In this document: positions 9,473 through 18,486 of the stretch, piece after piece
Layout of the letters: every line of letters begins with the position of its first letter
How positions within the stretch are numbered: position 1 is the first letter of the stretch
Assembly (NCBI RefSeq): GCF_001011155.1
Contig: NZ_CP011479.1
Coordinates: 1,382,501-1,446,500 of the forward strand
From: Hoeflea sp. IMCC20628
Lineage (GTDB): Bacteria > Pseudomonadota > Alphaproteobacteria > Rhizobiales > Rhizobiaceae
DNA: 64,000 nt
Reading direction: 5' to 3'
Made by a program: the position numbers and the translations under genes
Notes under the pieces: model-generated
What the model was told of the DNA's origin: nothing
Database searches by the model: none
The model's input: only the letters and a program-made list of their open reading frames with translations

Positions 9473-11422
9473 ATGCACCGCATATTTCTTATCGTTTTTG
9501 CCGCGTTGATCGTGCTCGCACCTGCCCATGCGCAGGAAGGCGGCCTCAATGCGCTTCTCGAAACCCATCGCGCCAAGATCGAAAAGCCGTCGCGCACCAC
9601 CATCAGCCCAGTTCTTGACGCGCTGGTTGAGAGCGGGCTGCCAAGTGTTGCAGTGTTTTTGGAGAAATGGCGGGAGAAGGATCTCTGGCAACGCGAATCC
9701 GATGGACGATTCTTTTTCGTCAGGAAAGCCGATGGCGGCAAGCTGATGCTGATCGATGTCGACAGCGGCGCCGAAGCCGGATTGGTTGACAAGAGTGAAC
9801 TCGACAATCTCAAGCCCAACAGTGGCGTGCGTGGTGTGATTGCTGCAGCACTGGTTCAATTTCAACTGTCCGACCCGGATCCGGAGCGACGTTTGCAGGC
9901 GCTGATGGCGCTGGAGCGCGACGCCAATCAATCACATCTGAGCATCCTGCGGGCGGCGATCGAAGCGGAAACCGTCCCGGCGATCAAGGCACGTAAGGAG
10001 CGGCTGCAGCGGCTGCTGACCATCAAGTTCGGCAGCGATCAGGCCACCCGCGTTGCTGCAATCAAGAGTTTTGCAGGAGACCCCGGCGTCGATGCCCGCG
10101 CGGCGCTCAATCCGTTGCTGGCCAGCAATGTTGCGGTTTTTGATGCGAAGCCTGAAGGCGTCAATGTCGCCAGACTGCTCACTCCAGGCAGCGACATCGA
10201 AATCGATGCCGCCTATCAATTGCTGGTCGATGCCGGCAAAGCGAGACCGATTGTTCCGCTCACCGATCGCAAGCATGCGCTGATTGCCAATATCAAGGAT
10301 GGCGCGGTTGGCGGTGTTCTGGTGGCCGAGCTGGTCACGCAAGAGGCGCGCGACCGGGCCTATCTGGCACTGGCCGCCACGGAAACCGTTCCGCCGTTGG
10401 TGAGCCGGCAGGAACAGCGCGCTGCCGTTGCCGATCATGTGTTTGCGGAAGTCTACTCAGAACCCGATCCGGTGCTGACCACCGCTGCGCGGGAGACGCT
10501 GGCCGATATCAGCGGCACCGTCGGATTTTACCAGTTTGTCGACCTGGCCATGGACGGGCTGTCGCTGGCGTCGATCTACTTCCTCGCGGCTATCGGGCTG
10601 GCCATCACCTTTGGAGTGATGGGCGTCATCAACATGGCGCATGGCGAGTTCATCATGATCGGTGCTTATACCGGCTATGTGGTGCAGCAGATCATTCCGA
10701 ATTACACCGTGTCGATCATTGTAGCGCTGCCGCTGGCCTTTGCGGTGGCGTTTCTGGCCGGCGTGGCGCTGGAACGGCTGGTGATCCGGCATCTGGCGCA
10801 CCGGCCGCTGGAAACGCTGTTGGCCACCTTCGGCATTTCGATCGCGCTGCAGCAGATCGCCAAGAACATCTTTGGCACCCAGGCGCGGCCACTGACCTCG
10901 CCGTCCTGGCTCGATGGCGCCTGGGTGCTCAACGACGTGGTCTCGATAAGCTATATCCGCATCGCCATCTTCGTCCTGGCGCTCGCCTTTCTGGGGCTGC
11001 TGCTGTTCATCCTCAACCGCACCAGGCTCGGGCTCGAAGTCCGCGCGGTGACGCAGAATCCGCGCATGGCCTCGTCGATGGGGATCAATCCGGACCGCAT
11101 CAACATGCTGACCTTCGGGCTTGGTTCCGGCATTGCCGGGATCGCCGGTGTTGCCATCGGGCTGTTTGCGAAAGTGACCTCGGAGCTTGGCTCGGGCTAT
11201 ATCGTCCAAAGCTTCATGACCGTGGTGGTCGGCGGTGTCGGCAATATCTGGGGTACGCTGGCAGGTGCGGGGATGATCGGCTCGCTGCAGAAAGTGATCG
11301 AGTTCTTTAATCCGTCCAACACGCTGGCGGCGCAGACCTACATGATCATCTTCATCATCATTTTCATTCAGTTCCGACCCAAGGGCATCATCGCTCTCAA
11401 GGGCCGTGCGGCGGGGGATTAG
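9473..11422 (+). CDS. urtB: Urea ABC transporter permease with long periplasmic N-terminal domain
   Basis: This 649-residue protein has a signal-like first segment (MHRIFLIVFAALIVLAPAHA), a soluble region of some 320 residues, then a LivH-type permease domain from about residue 350 to the end with roughly eight membrane segments. The permease contains AIGLAITFGVMGVINMAHGE and VVGGVGNIWGTLAGA, typical of branched-chain amino acid/urea permeases. Proteobacterial UrtB proteins carry such an N-terminal extension, absent from plain LivH, whose function is unknown; at this length the extension is on the long side. It works with UrtC as the membrane channel and follows the attenuator after urtA. Confidence 0.9.
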   Translation: MHRIFLIVFAALIVLAPAHAQEGGLNALLETHRAKIEKPSRTTISPVLDALVESGLPSVAVFLEKWREKDLWQRESDGRFFFVRKADGGKLMLIDVDSGAEAGLVDKSELDNLKPNSGVRGVIAAALVQFQLSDPDPERRLQALMALERDANQSHLSILRAAIEAETVPAIKARKERLQRLLTIKFGSDQATRVAAIKSFAGDPGVDARAALNPLLASNVAVFDAKPEGVNVARLLTPGSDIEIDAAYQLLVDAGKARPIVPLTDRKHALIANIKDGAVGGVLVAELVTQEARDRAYLALAATETVPPLVSRQEQRAAVADHVFAEVYSEPDPVLTTAARETLADISGTVGFYQFVDLAMDGLSLASIYFLAAIGLAITFGVMGVINMAHGEFIMIGAYTGYVVQQIIPNYTVSIIVALPLAFAVAFLAGVALERLVIRHLAHRPLETLLATFGISIALQQIAKNIFGTQARPLTSPSWLDGAWVLNDVVSISYIRIAIFVLALAFLGLLLFILNRTRLGLEVRAVTQNPRMASSMGINPDRINMLTFGLGSGIAGIAGVAIGLFAKVTSELGSGYIVQSFMTVVVGGVGNIWGTLAGAGMIGSLQKVIEFFNPSNTLAAQTYMIIFIIIFIQFRPKGIIALKGRAAGD

Positions 11423-11426
11423 GCCT

Positions 11427-12599
11427 ATGGAGCGTTCTCTGTTTGCCCGGCAGCCTTCGGTGCTCATCTTTATTGCTCTTCTTGCGGTCTTCACCATCGC
11501 CATGGTGGTGCTGTCTGAAGGCTTTGGCCTGGGGCTTATCTCGACCAGCATGATCAAGATCCTCGGCAAGACGCTGTGCCTGTGCCTGGTCGCCATCGCC
11601 ATGGATCTGGTCTGGGGCTATTGCGGGATCCTGTCGCTCGGTCATTTCGCCTTCTTTGGTCTCGGCGGCTACATGATCGGCATGTGGCTGATGTATGAGC
11701 GGACCAAGGATATTGTCATCGCCTCGCTCGCCGGTGGTGAATTGCCGGCAACGGCCGAGGAAATCCGCGAAGGAATTGGGTCCCAGATCTTCGGCGTAGT
11801 GGGTGGTTCTGAAATCCCGGCGGTCTGGTATTTCGCCGACAGCCTGTTTGCGCAACTTGCTTTTGTGGTGCTGGTGCCGGGACTGCTGGCGCTGGTTTTC
11901 GGATGGCTGGCGTTCCGCAGCCGCGTCACCGGGGTGTATCTCTCGATTCTGACCCAGGCGATGACGCTGGCGCTGTCGCTCTATCTGTTCCAGAACGACA
12001 GCGGCCTGCGCGGCAACAATGGTCTGTCGGGACTGCAGAACATTCCCGGCCTCACCGACGTGCCGCAATCGGTGGTTTCGGTCTGGTTCTTCCTGGCTTC
12101 GGCATTTGCGCTGGGACTGGGCTATCTGGTTGCCGCCTGGGTGGTGTCCGGCAAATTCGGCAATGTCATCCGCGCCATCCGCGACGACGAGGCGCGCATC
12201 CGCTTCATGGGCTATCCGGTGGAAACCTACAAGCTGGTGGTGTTCACGCTGACCGCGGTGATCGCGGCCATCGCAGGTGCCCTGTACTATCCGCAGGCAG
12301 GCATCATCAATCCGGCGGAAATCGCACCAATTGCCTCGATCTATCTTGCCGTCTGGGTGGCGATCGGCGGGCGCGGGCGGCTTTATGGTGCTGTCATCGG
12401 GGCTGCCACCGTCTCTTTGCTGTCGTCCTGGTTCACCGGCGGTCAGGCACCGAGCATTCCGCTCGGGTTTTATACCGTCGACTGGGTCGACTGGTGGCAG
12501 GTGCTGCTTGGCCTCGGCTTCGTGCTGGTGACGCTGTTCGTGCCCAAGGGCATTGGCGGGCTGTTTGACCGGCTGGTCAGAAAGGATGCCGCATCATGA
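11427..12599 (+). CDS. urtC: Urea ABC transporter permease
   Basis: The protein of 390 residues starts at MERSLFARQPSVLIF; an earlier in-frame GTG at 11406 overlaps urtB and would add a short arginine-rich extension. It is a LivM-type permease with about ten membrane segments and the family block AVWVAIGGRGRLYGAVIGA near residue 315. It forms the inner-membrane pore with UrtB. Its stop overlaps the ATG of urtD (ATGA), so translation is coupled. Confidence 0.92.
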   Translation: MERSLFARQPSVLIFIALLAVFTIAMVVLSEGFGLGLISTSMIKILGKTLCLCLVAIAMDLVWGYCGILSLGHFAFFGLGGYMIGMWLMYERTKDIVIASLAGGELPATAEEIREGIGSQIFGVVGGSEIPAVWYFADSLFAQLAFVVLVPGLLALVFGWLAFRSRVTGVYLSILTQAMTLALSLYLFQNDSGLRGNNGLSGLQNIPGLTDVPQSVVSVWFFLASAFALGLGYLVAAWVVSGKFGNVIRAIRDDEARIRFMGYPVETYKLVVFTLTAVIAAIAGALYYPQAGIINPAEIAPIASIYLAVWVAIGGRGRLYGAVIGAATVSLLSSWFTGGQAPSIPLGFYTVDWVDWWQVLLGLGFVLVTLFVPKGIGGLFDRLVRKDAAS

Positions 12600-13336
12600 G
12601 TGCGCTACTGGAAGTGACCTCGATTTCGGTGTCGTTTGACGGCTTCAAGGCGATCAACAATCTCTCCTTCGAGATTGGCGGGCAGGAGTTGCGCGCCATC
12701 ATCGGGCCGAACGGGGCGGGCAAGACCACCTTCATGGACATTGTCACCGGCAAGACCAGGCCCGACGAAGGCCGGGTTCGTTTCGGCGAGCCGCAGCTCG
12801 ATCTGCTCAGGCTGTCGGAAAGCCAGATTGCGCGGGCCGGGGTAGGGCGCAAGTTCCAGCGCCCTACGGTGTTCGAGACGCAAAGTGTGCGTGACAATCT
12901 GATGATGGCGCTGAGCAATGACCGGCTGCCGTTTGCGGTGCTGCGCTACAGGCCTTCCAAACAGGACAGTGGCCGGGTGACGGCGCTTGCCGAGGAAATC
13001 GGCTTGTCCGATGTGCTCGACCGGACCGCCGGTGAGCTCTCGCATGGCCAGAAGCAATGGCTGGAGATCGGCATGTTGCTGGCGCAGGACCCTCAGCTTT
13101 TGCTGGTGGATGAGCCTGCTGCCGGGATGACGCTAGGCGAACGTGAGCACACCACCGACCTGTTGCGCCGGGCTGCCGAAACCCGCGCGGTGGTCGTTGT
13201 CGAGCATGACATGGAATTCGTCCGCCGGCTCGATTGCAAGGTGACGGTTCTTCACGAAGGCTCGGTGCTGGCAGAGGGGACACTCGACCATGTCACGGCC
13301 AATTCCGAAGTCATTGACGTGTATCTGGGGCGCTGA
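12596..13336 (+). CDS. urtD: Urea ABC transporter ATPase (LivG type)
   Basis: This is a 246-residue ABC ATPase with Walker A GPNGAGKTT (residues 38-46), the variant signature ELSHGQKQ near residue 145 and Walker B LLLVDEPAAGM. The SHGQKQW form of the signature, instead of SGGQ, is typical of UrtD. It powers urea import together with UrtE. It overlaps urtC by four bases and is followed two bases later by urtE. Confidence 0.93.
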   Translation: MSALLEVTSISVSFDGFKAINNLSFEIGGQELRAIIGPNGAGKTTFMDIVTGKTRPDEGRVRFGEPQLDLLRLSESQIARAGVGRKFQRPTVFETQSVRDNLMMALSNDRLPFAVLRYRPSKQDSGRVTALAEEIGLSDVLDRTAGELSHGQKQWLEIGMLLAQDPQLLLVDEPAAGMTLGEREHTTDLLRRAAETRAVVVVEHDMEFVRRLDCKVTVLHEGSVLAEGTLDHVTANSEVIDVYLGR

Positions 13337-13338
13337 GA

Positions 13339-14034
13339 ATGCTTGATATCGAAAACCTGACGCTGCATTACGGCCAGTCACAGATCCTCAAGGGCATTTC
13401 GCTGAAAGCCGATGTCGGGCAGGTGACCTGCGTGATGGGCACCAATGGCGTTGGCAAGACAAGCCTGCTCAAGGCAATCTCCGGAGTGCATCACCGGTCC
13501 GGCGGCGACTACACACTTGATGGCCAGGCCATCGGCAAGATTCCGGCGCATCAGCTCGCTGCGAAGGGCGTGGGCTATGTGCCGCAGGGCCGCGATATCT
13601 TCCCGCTGCTGACGGTGACGGAAAACCTCGAAACCGGCTTTGCCTGCCTGCCGCGCTCTGAGCACAAGATCCCGGATCACATCTATGAGCTGTTTCCGGT
13701 GCTCAAAGACATGCGCAATCGGCGCGGCGGGGATTTGTCGGGCGGGCAGCAGCAGCAGCTCTCCATTGCCCGGGCGCTGATTACGCGGCCCAAGCTGTTG
13801 TTGCTGGACGAACCGACCGAGGGCATCCAGCCCAACATCATCCAACAGATCGGGCGGGTGATCTCGCTGCTGCGTGATGAAGGCAAGATGGCGATCGTGC
13901 TGGTCGAGCAGTATTTCGAGTTTGCCTATGGTCTGGCTGACCGGTTCTGCGTCATCGAGCGCGGCGAGGTGAAAATGGCCGGTGATTGCGAGAGCCTGAG
14001 CAAGGAGACATTGCGCGAGGCGGTTTCGGTATGA
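13339..14034 (+). CDS. urtE: Urea ABC transporter ATPase (LivF type)
   Basis: The 231-residue ATPase has Walker A GTNGVGKTS (34-42), signature DLSGGQQQQLSIARAL and Walker B LLLLDEPTEGIQPNII. The segment GYVPQGRDIFPLLTVTENL is characteristic of UrtE. It is the last gene of urtABCDE and is followed by a long inverted repeat. Unlike many urt loci, no urease gene lies next to it in this window. Confidence 0.93.
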   Translation: MLDIENLTLHYGQSQILKGISLKADVGQVTCVMGTNGVGKTSLLKAISGVHHRSGGDYTLDGQAIGKIPAHQLAAKGVGYVPQGRDIFPLLTVTENLETGFACLPRSEHKIPDHIYELFPVLKDMRNRRGGDLSGGQQQQLSIARALITRPKLLLLDEPTEGIQPNIIQQIGRVISLLRDEGKMAIVLVEQYFEFAYGLADRFCVIERGEVKMAGDCESLSKETLREAVSV

Positions 14035-14055
14035 GTGGGTCCGTCAAATGCAGCG

Positions 14056-14092
14056 ATGCGGCATATGCCCAGGATTTGGGCGATTGCCGCAT
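14056..14092 (+). terminator. Hairpin downstream of urtE
   Basis: ATGCGGCATATGCCCA (14056-14071) pairs with TGGGCGATTGCCGCAT (14077-14092), leaving two mismatches in a 16-bp stem with a five-base loop. Only a short run of Ts follows, so it may stabilise the 3' end or terminate weakly. The remaining bases to 14322 show no supportable gene. Confidence 0.55.
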
Positions 14093-14322
14093 TTCTGGTG
14101 GAGGCCTGCTTATTGCGGGTGCACTCTTTTCAGTGGCTTGGCCGGGAAAAGGCTGAAGAGCGGGAATTTGAGGCGATAGGCGAACTGGCACGCTTCCTGC
14201 ATTGTTAAGATCAGATCCAGAGGGGATCATAAAAGACGCTCGCAAAGAGCGCTTGAACAAGGGCCGTCAGGCAGGATCACGCAGACCCGAATGTCGGGGA
14301 TTGCGCCTGTCTGGCGGCTTTT

Positions 14323-15441
14323 CTATTCGGTTGGCAACAGGCTGGCCGATCCGGATGCCGGAGCCAGGCCAAGGGTTTGGGTCTTGCGCGCGGGCAGCTT
14401 CCGATCAACCACCCAATCGGTCGTCGCTGCGGCGATCCAGATGGCAAACAGGGTAACCCATGCCGTCAGCGCGAAGATGCTGGCGCCGGTGACGCCGGCA
14501 CCGACAGCGCAGCCGCCGGCCAGCATGCCGCCGAACCCCATCAGCGCGGCGCCTGCGAGATAGCGGCGCATGGAATCGCCACCCTCAAAACCCTGAAGCT
14601 CCAGTTCACCGGTTACCAGGGCTGCGAGAAACGCGCCGATGAAGACGCCGGGCACCAGGCCGACATCGAAATCGATCATCGAACCGGGCTGCGACAGGAA
14701 CAGCATCAGCGTGTTGGCGGAAGGTCCGGTGAAACTCAGCGCTTCGAGTTGCACCGGCTCGAAGGCGACTGCAGTCATGGCGCTGGTGAACCACCAGGCC
14801 AGTGGAATGCAGGCGCCGACGGCAAAGGCGGCGATGGTCTTCCAGACGCCGATCTTGCGCCACAGCGCCAGCGTCAAGCTGGCGGCAAGGCCGATCAGGA
14901 CCAGGGTGAGGGCGGTTTGTTCGGAGACGCCAGACAGCGTCAGCAAATCGTTGGACCCTATCGACAGGGTTGTCAGCGGGGCTGCCAGCGCATCGCGCAC
15001 CGGCGAGAGAAAGCCGTGCAGGCTGGCTTGGGCGACGACAGCGAAAACGAGACCCGAGAGCAGGGCGCGCAGGTTTCCGGTGGCCGAAAGCACCAGCAGC
15101 CGCGATGAACAGCCGCGTGCCAAAACCATGCCGATGCCGAATAGTAAACCACCGATGGCTGCGCCCGAGAGGCTTTGCGGCGAGGCCAGTTGACGGGCTT
15201 CGGTGGCGGTGAACATATCGAACGCCGCCAGCAGCATGGTTCCGGCAATGGCGGTGGAAAACACGATCAGCCAGATCGCCATTTTGCCACCCACCCGGCC
15301 GCGCGAGAATTCGATTGCCGCAGCGCGCAGGCAGAAACGGCTTTGCTGCGCAAAAGCGCCAAACAACGCGCCGATGATGGCGCCGCCGATCAGCAGCGTC
15401 CACTTGTCACCAAAACGGTCGGCAATCAGTGCGAGGTCCAT
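14323..15441 (-). CDS. YeeE/YedE (SoxT-like) sulfur-compound transporter
   Basis: The 372-residue membrane protein starts at MDLALIADRFGDKW (AGGAG seven bases upstream). It carries about nine hydrophobic segments and the cysteine signatures of the YeeE/YedE family: SRFCLR near residue 32, ARGCSSRLLVLSATGNLRAL in the first half and GGCAVGAGVTGAS near the end. Family members import thiosulfate or other sulfane-sulfur compounds. A second paralogue lies next to soxR at 18.5-19.6 kb, reminiscent of the SoxT1A/SoxT1B pair in Hyphomicrobium; which one this matches cannot be decided here. It is divergent from the MBL-fold gene, and the shared promoter contains a perfect CATATA-N4-TATATG dyad. Confidence 0.8.
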   Translation of the reverse strand: MDLALIADRFGDKWTLLIGGAIIGALFGAFAQQSRFCLRAAAIEFSRGRVGGKMAIWLIVFSTAIAGTMLLAAFDMFTATEARQLASPQSLSGAAIGGLLFGIGMVLARGCSSRLLVLSATGNLRALLSGLVFAVVAQASLHGFLSPVRDALAAPLTTLSIGSNDLLTLSGVSEQTALTLVLIGLAASLTLALWRKIGVWKTIAAFAVGACIPLAWWFTSAMTAVAFEPVQLEALSFTGPSANTLMLFLSQPGSMIDFDVGLVPGVFIGAFLAALVTGELELQGFEGGDSMRRYLAGAALMGFGGMLAGGCAVGAGVTGASIFALTAWVTLFAIWIAAATTDWVVDRKLPARKTQTLGLAPASGSASLLPTE

Positions 15442-15517
15442 GATATGTCTCCTGGATGCTAAATGTACCGAATTCCGACGCGGGGCATTGACCTCGGTCA
15501 AGACAAAGGCAAATATT

Positions 15518-15533
15518 CATATAAATCTATATG
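15518..15533. promoter_or_regulatory. Palindromic operator candidate between SoxT-like and MBL genes
   Basis: CATATA (15518-15523) and TATATG (15528-15533) form a perfect inverted repeat with a four-base spacer in the 103-base divergent intergenic region. ArsR-family sulfur regulators bind A+T-rich dyads, and SoxR is encoded nearby, so it is a candidate third SoxR-type site. Its sequence is only loosely like the two longer dyads in the sox promoters. Confidence 0.4.
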
Positions 15534-15544
15534 GGAGACAATTC

Positions 15545-16471
15545 ATGGCATCGCTTGATCTGACGCGACGCACACTCATGCAAACCGGAATGGCTGCTGC
15601 TGCGACCGCGATGCTGCCGATGGGCTTGCGCTCTGCCAATGCGCTGGCCATCGGCGACGCGGTTCTGACCAGCGTCAGCGATGGCAATCTGGTGTTGCCG
15701 CTGAGCTTTTCCTATCCGGATGCGCCGCAGGATGAGCTGATTGCACTGCTTGAGGCCAACGGGTTGCCCACCGACAGCCTGGTGCCCGACTGCAATGTGC
15801 CGATCCTGAAATCCGGTGATCGGACAATCATGTTCGATGTCGGCTCTGGCGCCAACTTCATGCCATCAGCGGGCAGGCTGCTCGACAACATGGCTGAGGC
15901 AGGATTCGATCCCGCCGACGTCACCGACGTCGTCTTCACCCATGGCCATCCCGACCATCTCTGGGGGCTGATCGATGATTTCGACGAGATCGTGTTTCCC
16001 AATGCTAGCTTCCACATGGGCCGCGCGGAATGGGATTTCTGGCGCGATCCCGGCACCGTCGATTCCATGCCGGAAGCGCGAAAGACCTTTGCGGTGGGGG
16101 CGCAGAACCGGCTCAGCTATCTCGAAGACATGATCAACCTGTTCGAACCTGGCGCCGAAGTGCTGCCGGACGTCGAGGCCGTCGACACATCGGGCCACAC
16201 GCCCGGCCACATGTCGTTCATGCTGCATGGCGGGGCCGAGCCGGTTCTGGTCGCCGGTGACGCGATCCTGCATTTTGCCGTCTCCTTCGCGCATCCTAGC
16301 TGGCCGAGTGGCTCGGATCAGGACCCGGAAATGGGCATTGCCACAAGGCTCAAGCTGCTCGACCGCTTGGCGACCGACAAGGCATCGCTGACCGCCTATC
16401 ACTTGCCCACGCCCGGCGAGGGCAGGGTGGAGCGCGACGGAACGGTGTATCGGTTTGTGGCCGAGGGGTGA
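15545..16471 (+). CDS. Tat-exported MBL-fold metallohydrolase (SoxH-like candidate)
   Basis: This protein of 308 residues starts at MASLDLTRRTLMQTG, a twin-arginine signal (RR at residues 8-9) ending after about residue 35. The metallo-beta-lactamase metal site is visible: HGHPDH at about residues 133-138, HTPGHMSF around 218, GDAILHF around 239 and a C-terminal LTAYHLP. Periplasmic MBL hydrolases are found in several sox clusters (SoxH), and position next to a SoxT-like permease supports a sulfur role, perhaps on persulfides or thioesters. Substrate is unknown; glyoxalase II or lactonase activity cannot be excluded. Confidence 0.75.
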   Translation: MASLDLTRRTLMQTGMAAAATAMLPMGLRSANALAIGDAVLTSVSDGNLVLPLSFSYPDAPQDELIALLEANGLPTDSLVPDCNVPILKSGDRTIMFDVGSGANFMPSAGRLLDNMAEAGFDPADVTDVVFTHGHPDHLWGLIDDFDEIVFPNASFHMGRAEWDFWRDPGTVDSMPEARKTFAVGAQNRLSYLEDMINLFEPGAEVLPDVEAVDTSGHTPGHMSFMLHGGAEPVLVAGDAILHFAVSFAHPSWPSGSDQDPEMGIATRLKLLDRLATDKASLTAYHLPTPGEGRVERDGTVYRFVAEG

Positions 16472-16511
16472 GCGGTCTCGCGCCGGACTTAGGTTGGATT
16501 ATTATGGCTTC

Positions 16512-17225
16512 CTAATCGGAAATCGTCATGCGGCAGAGCAATGTGTTGTCCTGCACCAGATCTTCGCTCCACACCAGCTTGGCTGACGGATCCCAGCTGA
16601 TCTCGTCATATCCATCTTTCGGGCTGACCTCTGCCGCACTATGTTCAACAGCGGCGGGCCAGCTGCTGTCATCAAAGTCGGAGGCTGTCCAGTTTTCCGG
16701 AAATGCTGTCTCGCTGAAGTTACAGACGCCTTCCCCCGCAACAGGGCTCTTTTCATCGGCGCAGGCGCGGTCCAGAGGCGCCCGGTGCACGACGAGGCAG
16801 CGCATGGTCTTGTCGGTGGCTCCGAGTATCTTGTCCGTTGCCGCGTCGCGAAACTGGGCAATCATGCCACCATCGCCCATTTGCTGACGATCCGACCCGA
16901 TATATTCAAGGCCGGTGTCATTCTCCTTGAAGTCCCTGATTTCGAAGGCCAGCGTCATCGGCATGTTTGCAGCAAAGGTGACACGTTCGGCGTTGAACGA
17001 GCGTTCGGTGTTGTAGGCCACGCTGTCTTCAATCAATGGCTCGCCATTGACGGCGAGACTGAACCAGTTGTCGACCCAGATCTCGCCAATGATCTTGGTG
17101 CCGCCTTCTCCCTCGATCACGCGCTCATTCAAGACCACGCCATTGCTTTTCGGCTTGTAGTTGCATCCGGAAAGAAGCGCTGCTGCAGCAAGTGCGATGA
17201 CCGACAATTTGACGGTATTATTCAT
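16512..17225 (-). CDS. Putative lipoprotein with galactose-binding-like fold
   Basis: The 237-residue protein begins MNNTVKLSVIALAAAALLSGCNY, a lipoprotein signal with lipobox LLSG-C at residue 22. The rest is beta-rich; WTASDFDDSSWPAA resembles the FDDSxW motif of galactose-binding-like jelly-roll domains. I do not recognise a named family. Its ATG overlaps the stop of the upstream YHYH gene (four bases), so the two are almost certainly co-translated and may act together at the cell surface. Confidence 0.6.
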   Translation of the reverse strand: MNNTVKLSVIALAAAALLSGCNYKPKSNGVVLNERVIEGEGGTKIIGEIWVDNWFSLAVNGEPLIEDSVAYNTERSFNAERVTFAANMPMTLAFEIRDFKENDTGLEYIGSDRQQMGDGGMIAQFRDAATDKILGATDKTMRCLVVHRAPLDRACADEKSPVAGEGVCNFSETAFPENWTASDFDDSSWPAAVEHSAAEVSPKDGYDEISWDPSAKLVWSEDLVQDNTLLCRMTISD

Positions 17226-18250
17226 CGGCAATATTCTCCTGTTTCGACGGAGCCTCCATCGGTGATGGTCCGCGTCTCGAAAGCGTAGCAATCAGGCGTC
17301 CGGGTTGGCGTGTAGCGCATATAGTAGGCCTCGCCTTGGTAGATGTAGTCCATGCTGCGCCGACCATTCCCGTCCTGCGTGAATGTAAGGTTTTCGACAC
17401 CGCCTCTTGGCGGCACACCTGCAGATTTTCCGCCCCAGCTGAACCAGCCACCTGCCGCCTTTAGCGGGGAAACTCTGGGCAGATCGTCCATGTCTCCGAC
17501 CTCACCCATCAGACATTGGATGATGTAAGGTGCCTGGGTCGAAGTGTGATAGCGGTAGATGAAGGTGTCATCTGTCTTGCCATTGCAGACATCGAGCTCA
17601 CCAATTGCGATTGGCGTGCCGTCAGGATTGTTGTCGCCATAGATGGGAAACCCGTCAAAAGCCCAACCGATAATGGCAGCGTCGCCGGCGTTTTTCATCT
17701 GTTCGATCATGCAGTTTGGCTTGACGTGATAATGATAGTCGTCACCCCACCCTGCGTGCCCGCCACACACGTCCAGCTGCTTGGTTTGCAGCGTGTCATG
17801 CTGCGCCTGATGATGTTTCAGGTCGTCCAGGGTCATCTCGCCGCCGCCGGTATAATCATAGATGGGGACGCCATTGACCGCGACACCCAAAGCCGCATCA
17901 CGCGTCTGCGGCGTGGTTCCCAGAGCAGGTTCAAGGAGAATGGGGGCCGCATAATCCTTGGCAGGCACTGGCACCTGCTCGTTGGTGCCGACAATGCCGG
18001 TCATCAGGGTATGCGCAGGATAGGTGTCTGAGGTGATGATCGCCTTGCCGTCCTCGCATGTCACCTTGGCGACATCAGAAAACCCCGCATCCGCAACGGA
18101 TGCCTTTACCGCCATGCAATGATCCTCTTCGCCATGGGCGAAAGCGAAATTCGGATAGAGGGCAAGCAGCAAGGCAATAAGTGCGGCGGCTTTTGCTGTA
18201 ACCGAAAACAGTTCTGTCTTGTGCAAAATCAAGCGGAGTTTCCTTTGCAA
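17222..18250 (-). CDS. Secreted YHYH-domain protein
   Basis: The 342-residue frame has a hydrophobic export signal (ALIALLLALYPNFAFA, residues 23-38) followed by HGEEDHC. The diagnostic motif DDYHYHVKPNCM lies in the middle, with nearby WAFDGFPIYG, as in the YHYH family of exported proteins of unknown function; the His/Tyr cluster may bind metal. The start is uncertain: TTG at 18250 gives a long n-region, while TTG at 18232 has a better upstream AAGGA. It is translationally coupled to the downstream lipoprotein gene. The pair interrupts the sulfur-oxidation genes, but nothing in the sequences ties them directly to sulfur. Confidence 0.65.
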   Translation of the reverse strand: MQRKLRLILHKTELFSVTAKAAALIALLLALYPNFAFAHGEEDHCMAVKASVADAGFSDVAKVTCEDGKAIITSDTYPAHTLMTGIVGTNEQVPVPAKDYAAPILLEPALGTTPQTRDAALGVAVNGVPIYDYTGGGEMTLDDLKHHQAQHDTLQTKQLDVCGGHAGWGDDYHYHVKPNCMIEQMKNAGDAAIIGWAFDGFPIYGDNNPDGTPIAIGELDVCNGKTDDTFIYRYHTSTQAPYIIQCLMGEVGDMDDLPRVSPLKAAGGWFSWGGKSAGVPPRGGVENLTFTQDGNGRRSMDYIYQGEAYYMRYTPTRTPDCYAFETRTITDGGSVETGEYCR

Positions 18251-18370
18251 GTATCATGACCCGTCGAGCTTATTGCCTTGGTCCTTGTCACCGACATAGA
18301 CATGTTGCGCTGCAAAACATCAAGTTACGGTTTTCTTGTCAGGATTACCTTTTGGCAATGTAACGGATGA

Positions 18371-18393
18371 GGCAGCCTTCACTGAAGGCTGCC
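18371..18393. repeat. Perfect 10-bp inverted repeat (hairpin)
   Basis: GGCAGCCTTC (18371-18380) is followed after ACT by GAAGGCTGCC (18384-18393). It lies in the 235-base gap downstream of the soxT gene on the minus strand and upstream of the YHYH gene. No T-run follows on either strand, so it is either a 3'-end stabilising hairpin of soxT or an operator. I see no gene in this gap. Confidence 0.5.
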
Positions 18394-18486
18394 AAGCTGA
18401 ACTCATGGAAGATCAGATGTTCAGAGATTCGCGAACGGGCATCTTCCGGTTCGGTCAAATTACAAACCCGGCCTGAGAGCCCCTAC

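Noticed and set aside
8168-9931. 587-codon open frame opposite urtA/urtB
   Set aside because: It lies antisense to two well-recognised genes and has no recognisable domain or start signal.
15545-16471. MBL-fold protein as PhnP or glyoxalase II
   Set aside because: Tat signal and sox context make cytoplasmic phosphonate or glyoxal roles unlikely; kept as SoxH-like candidate without symbol.
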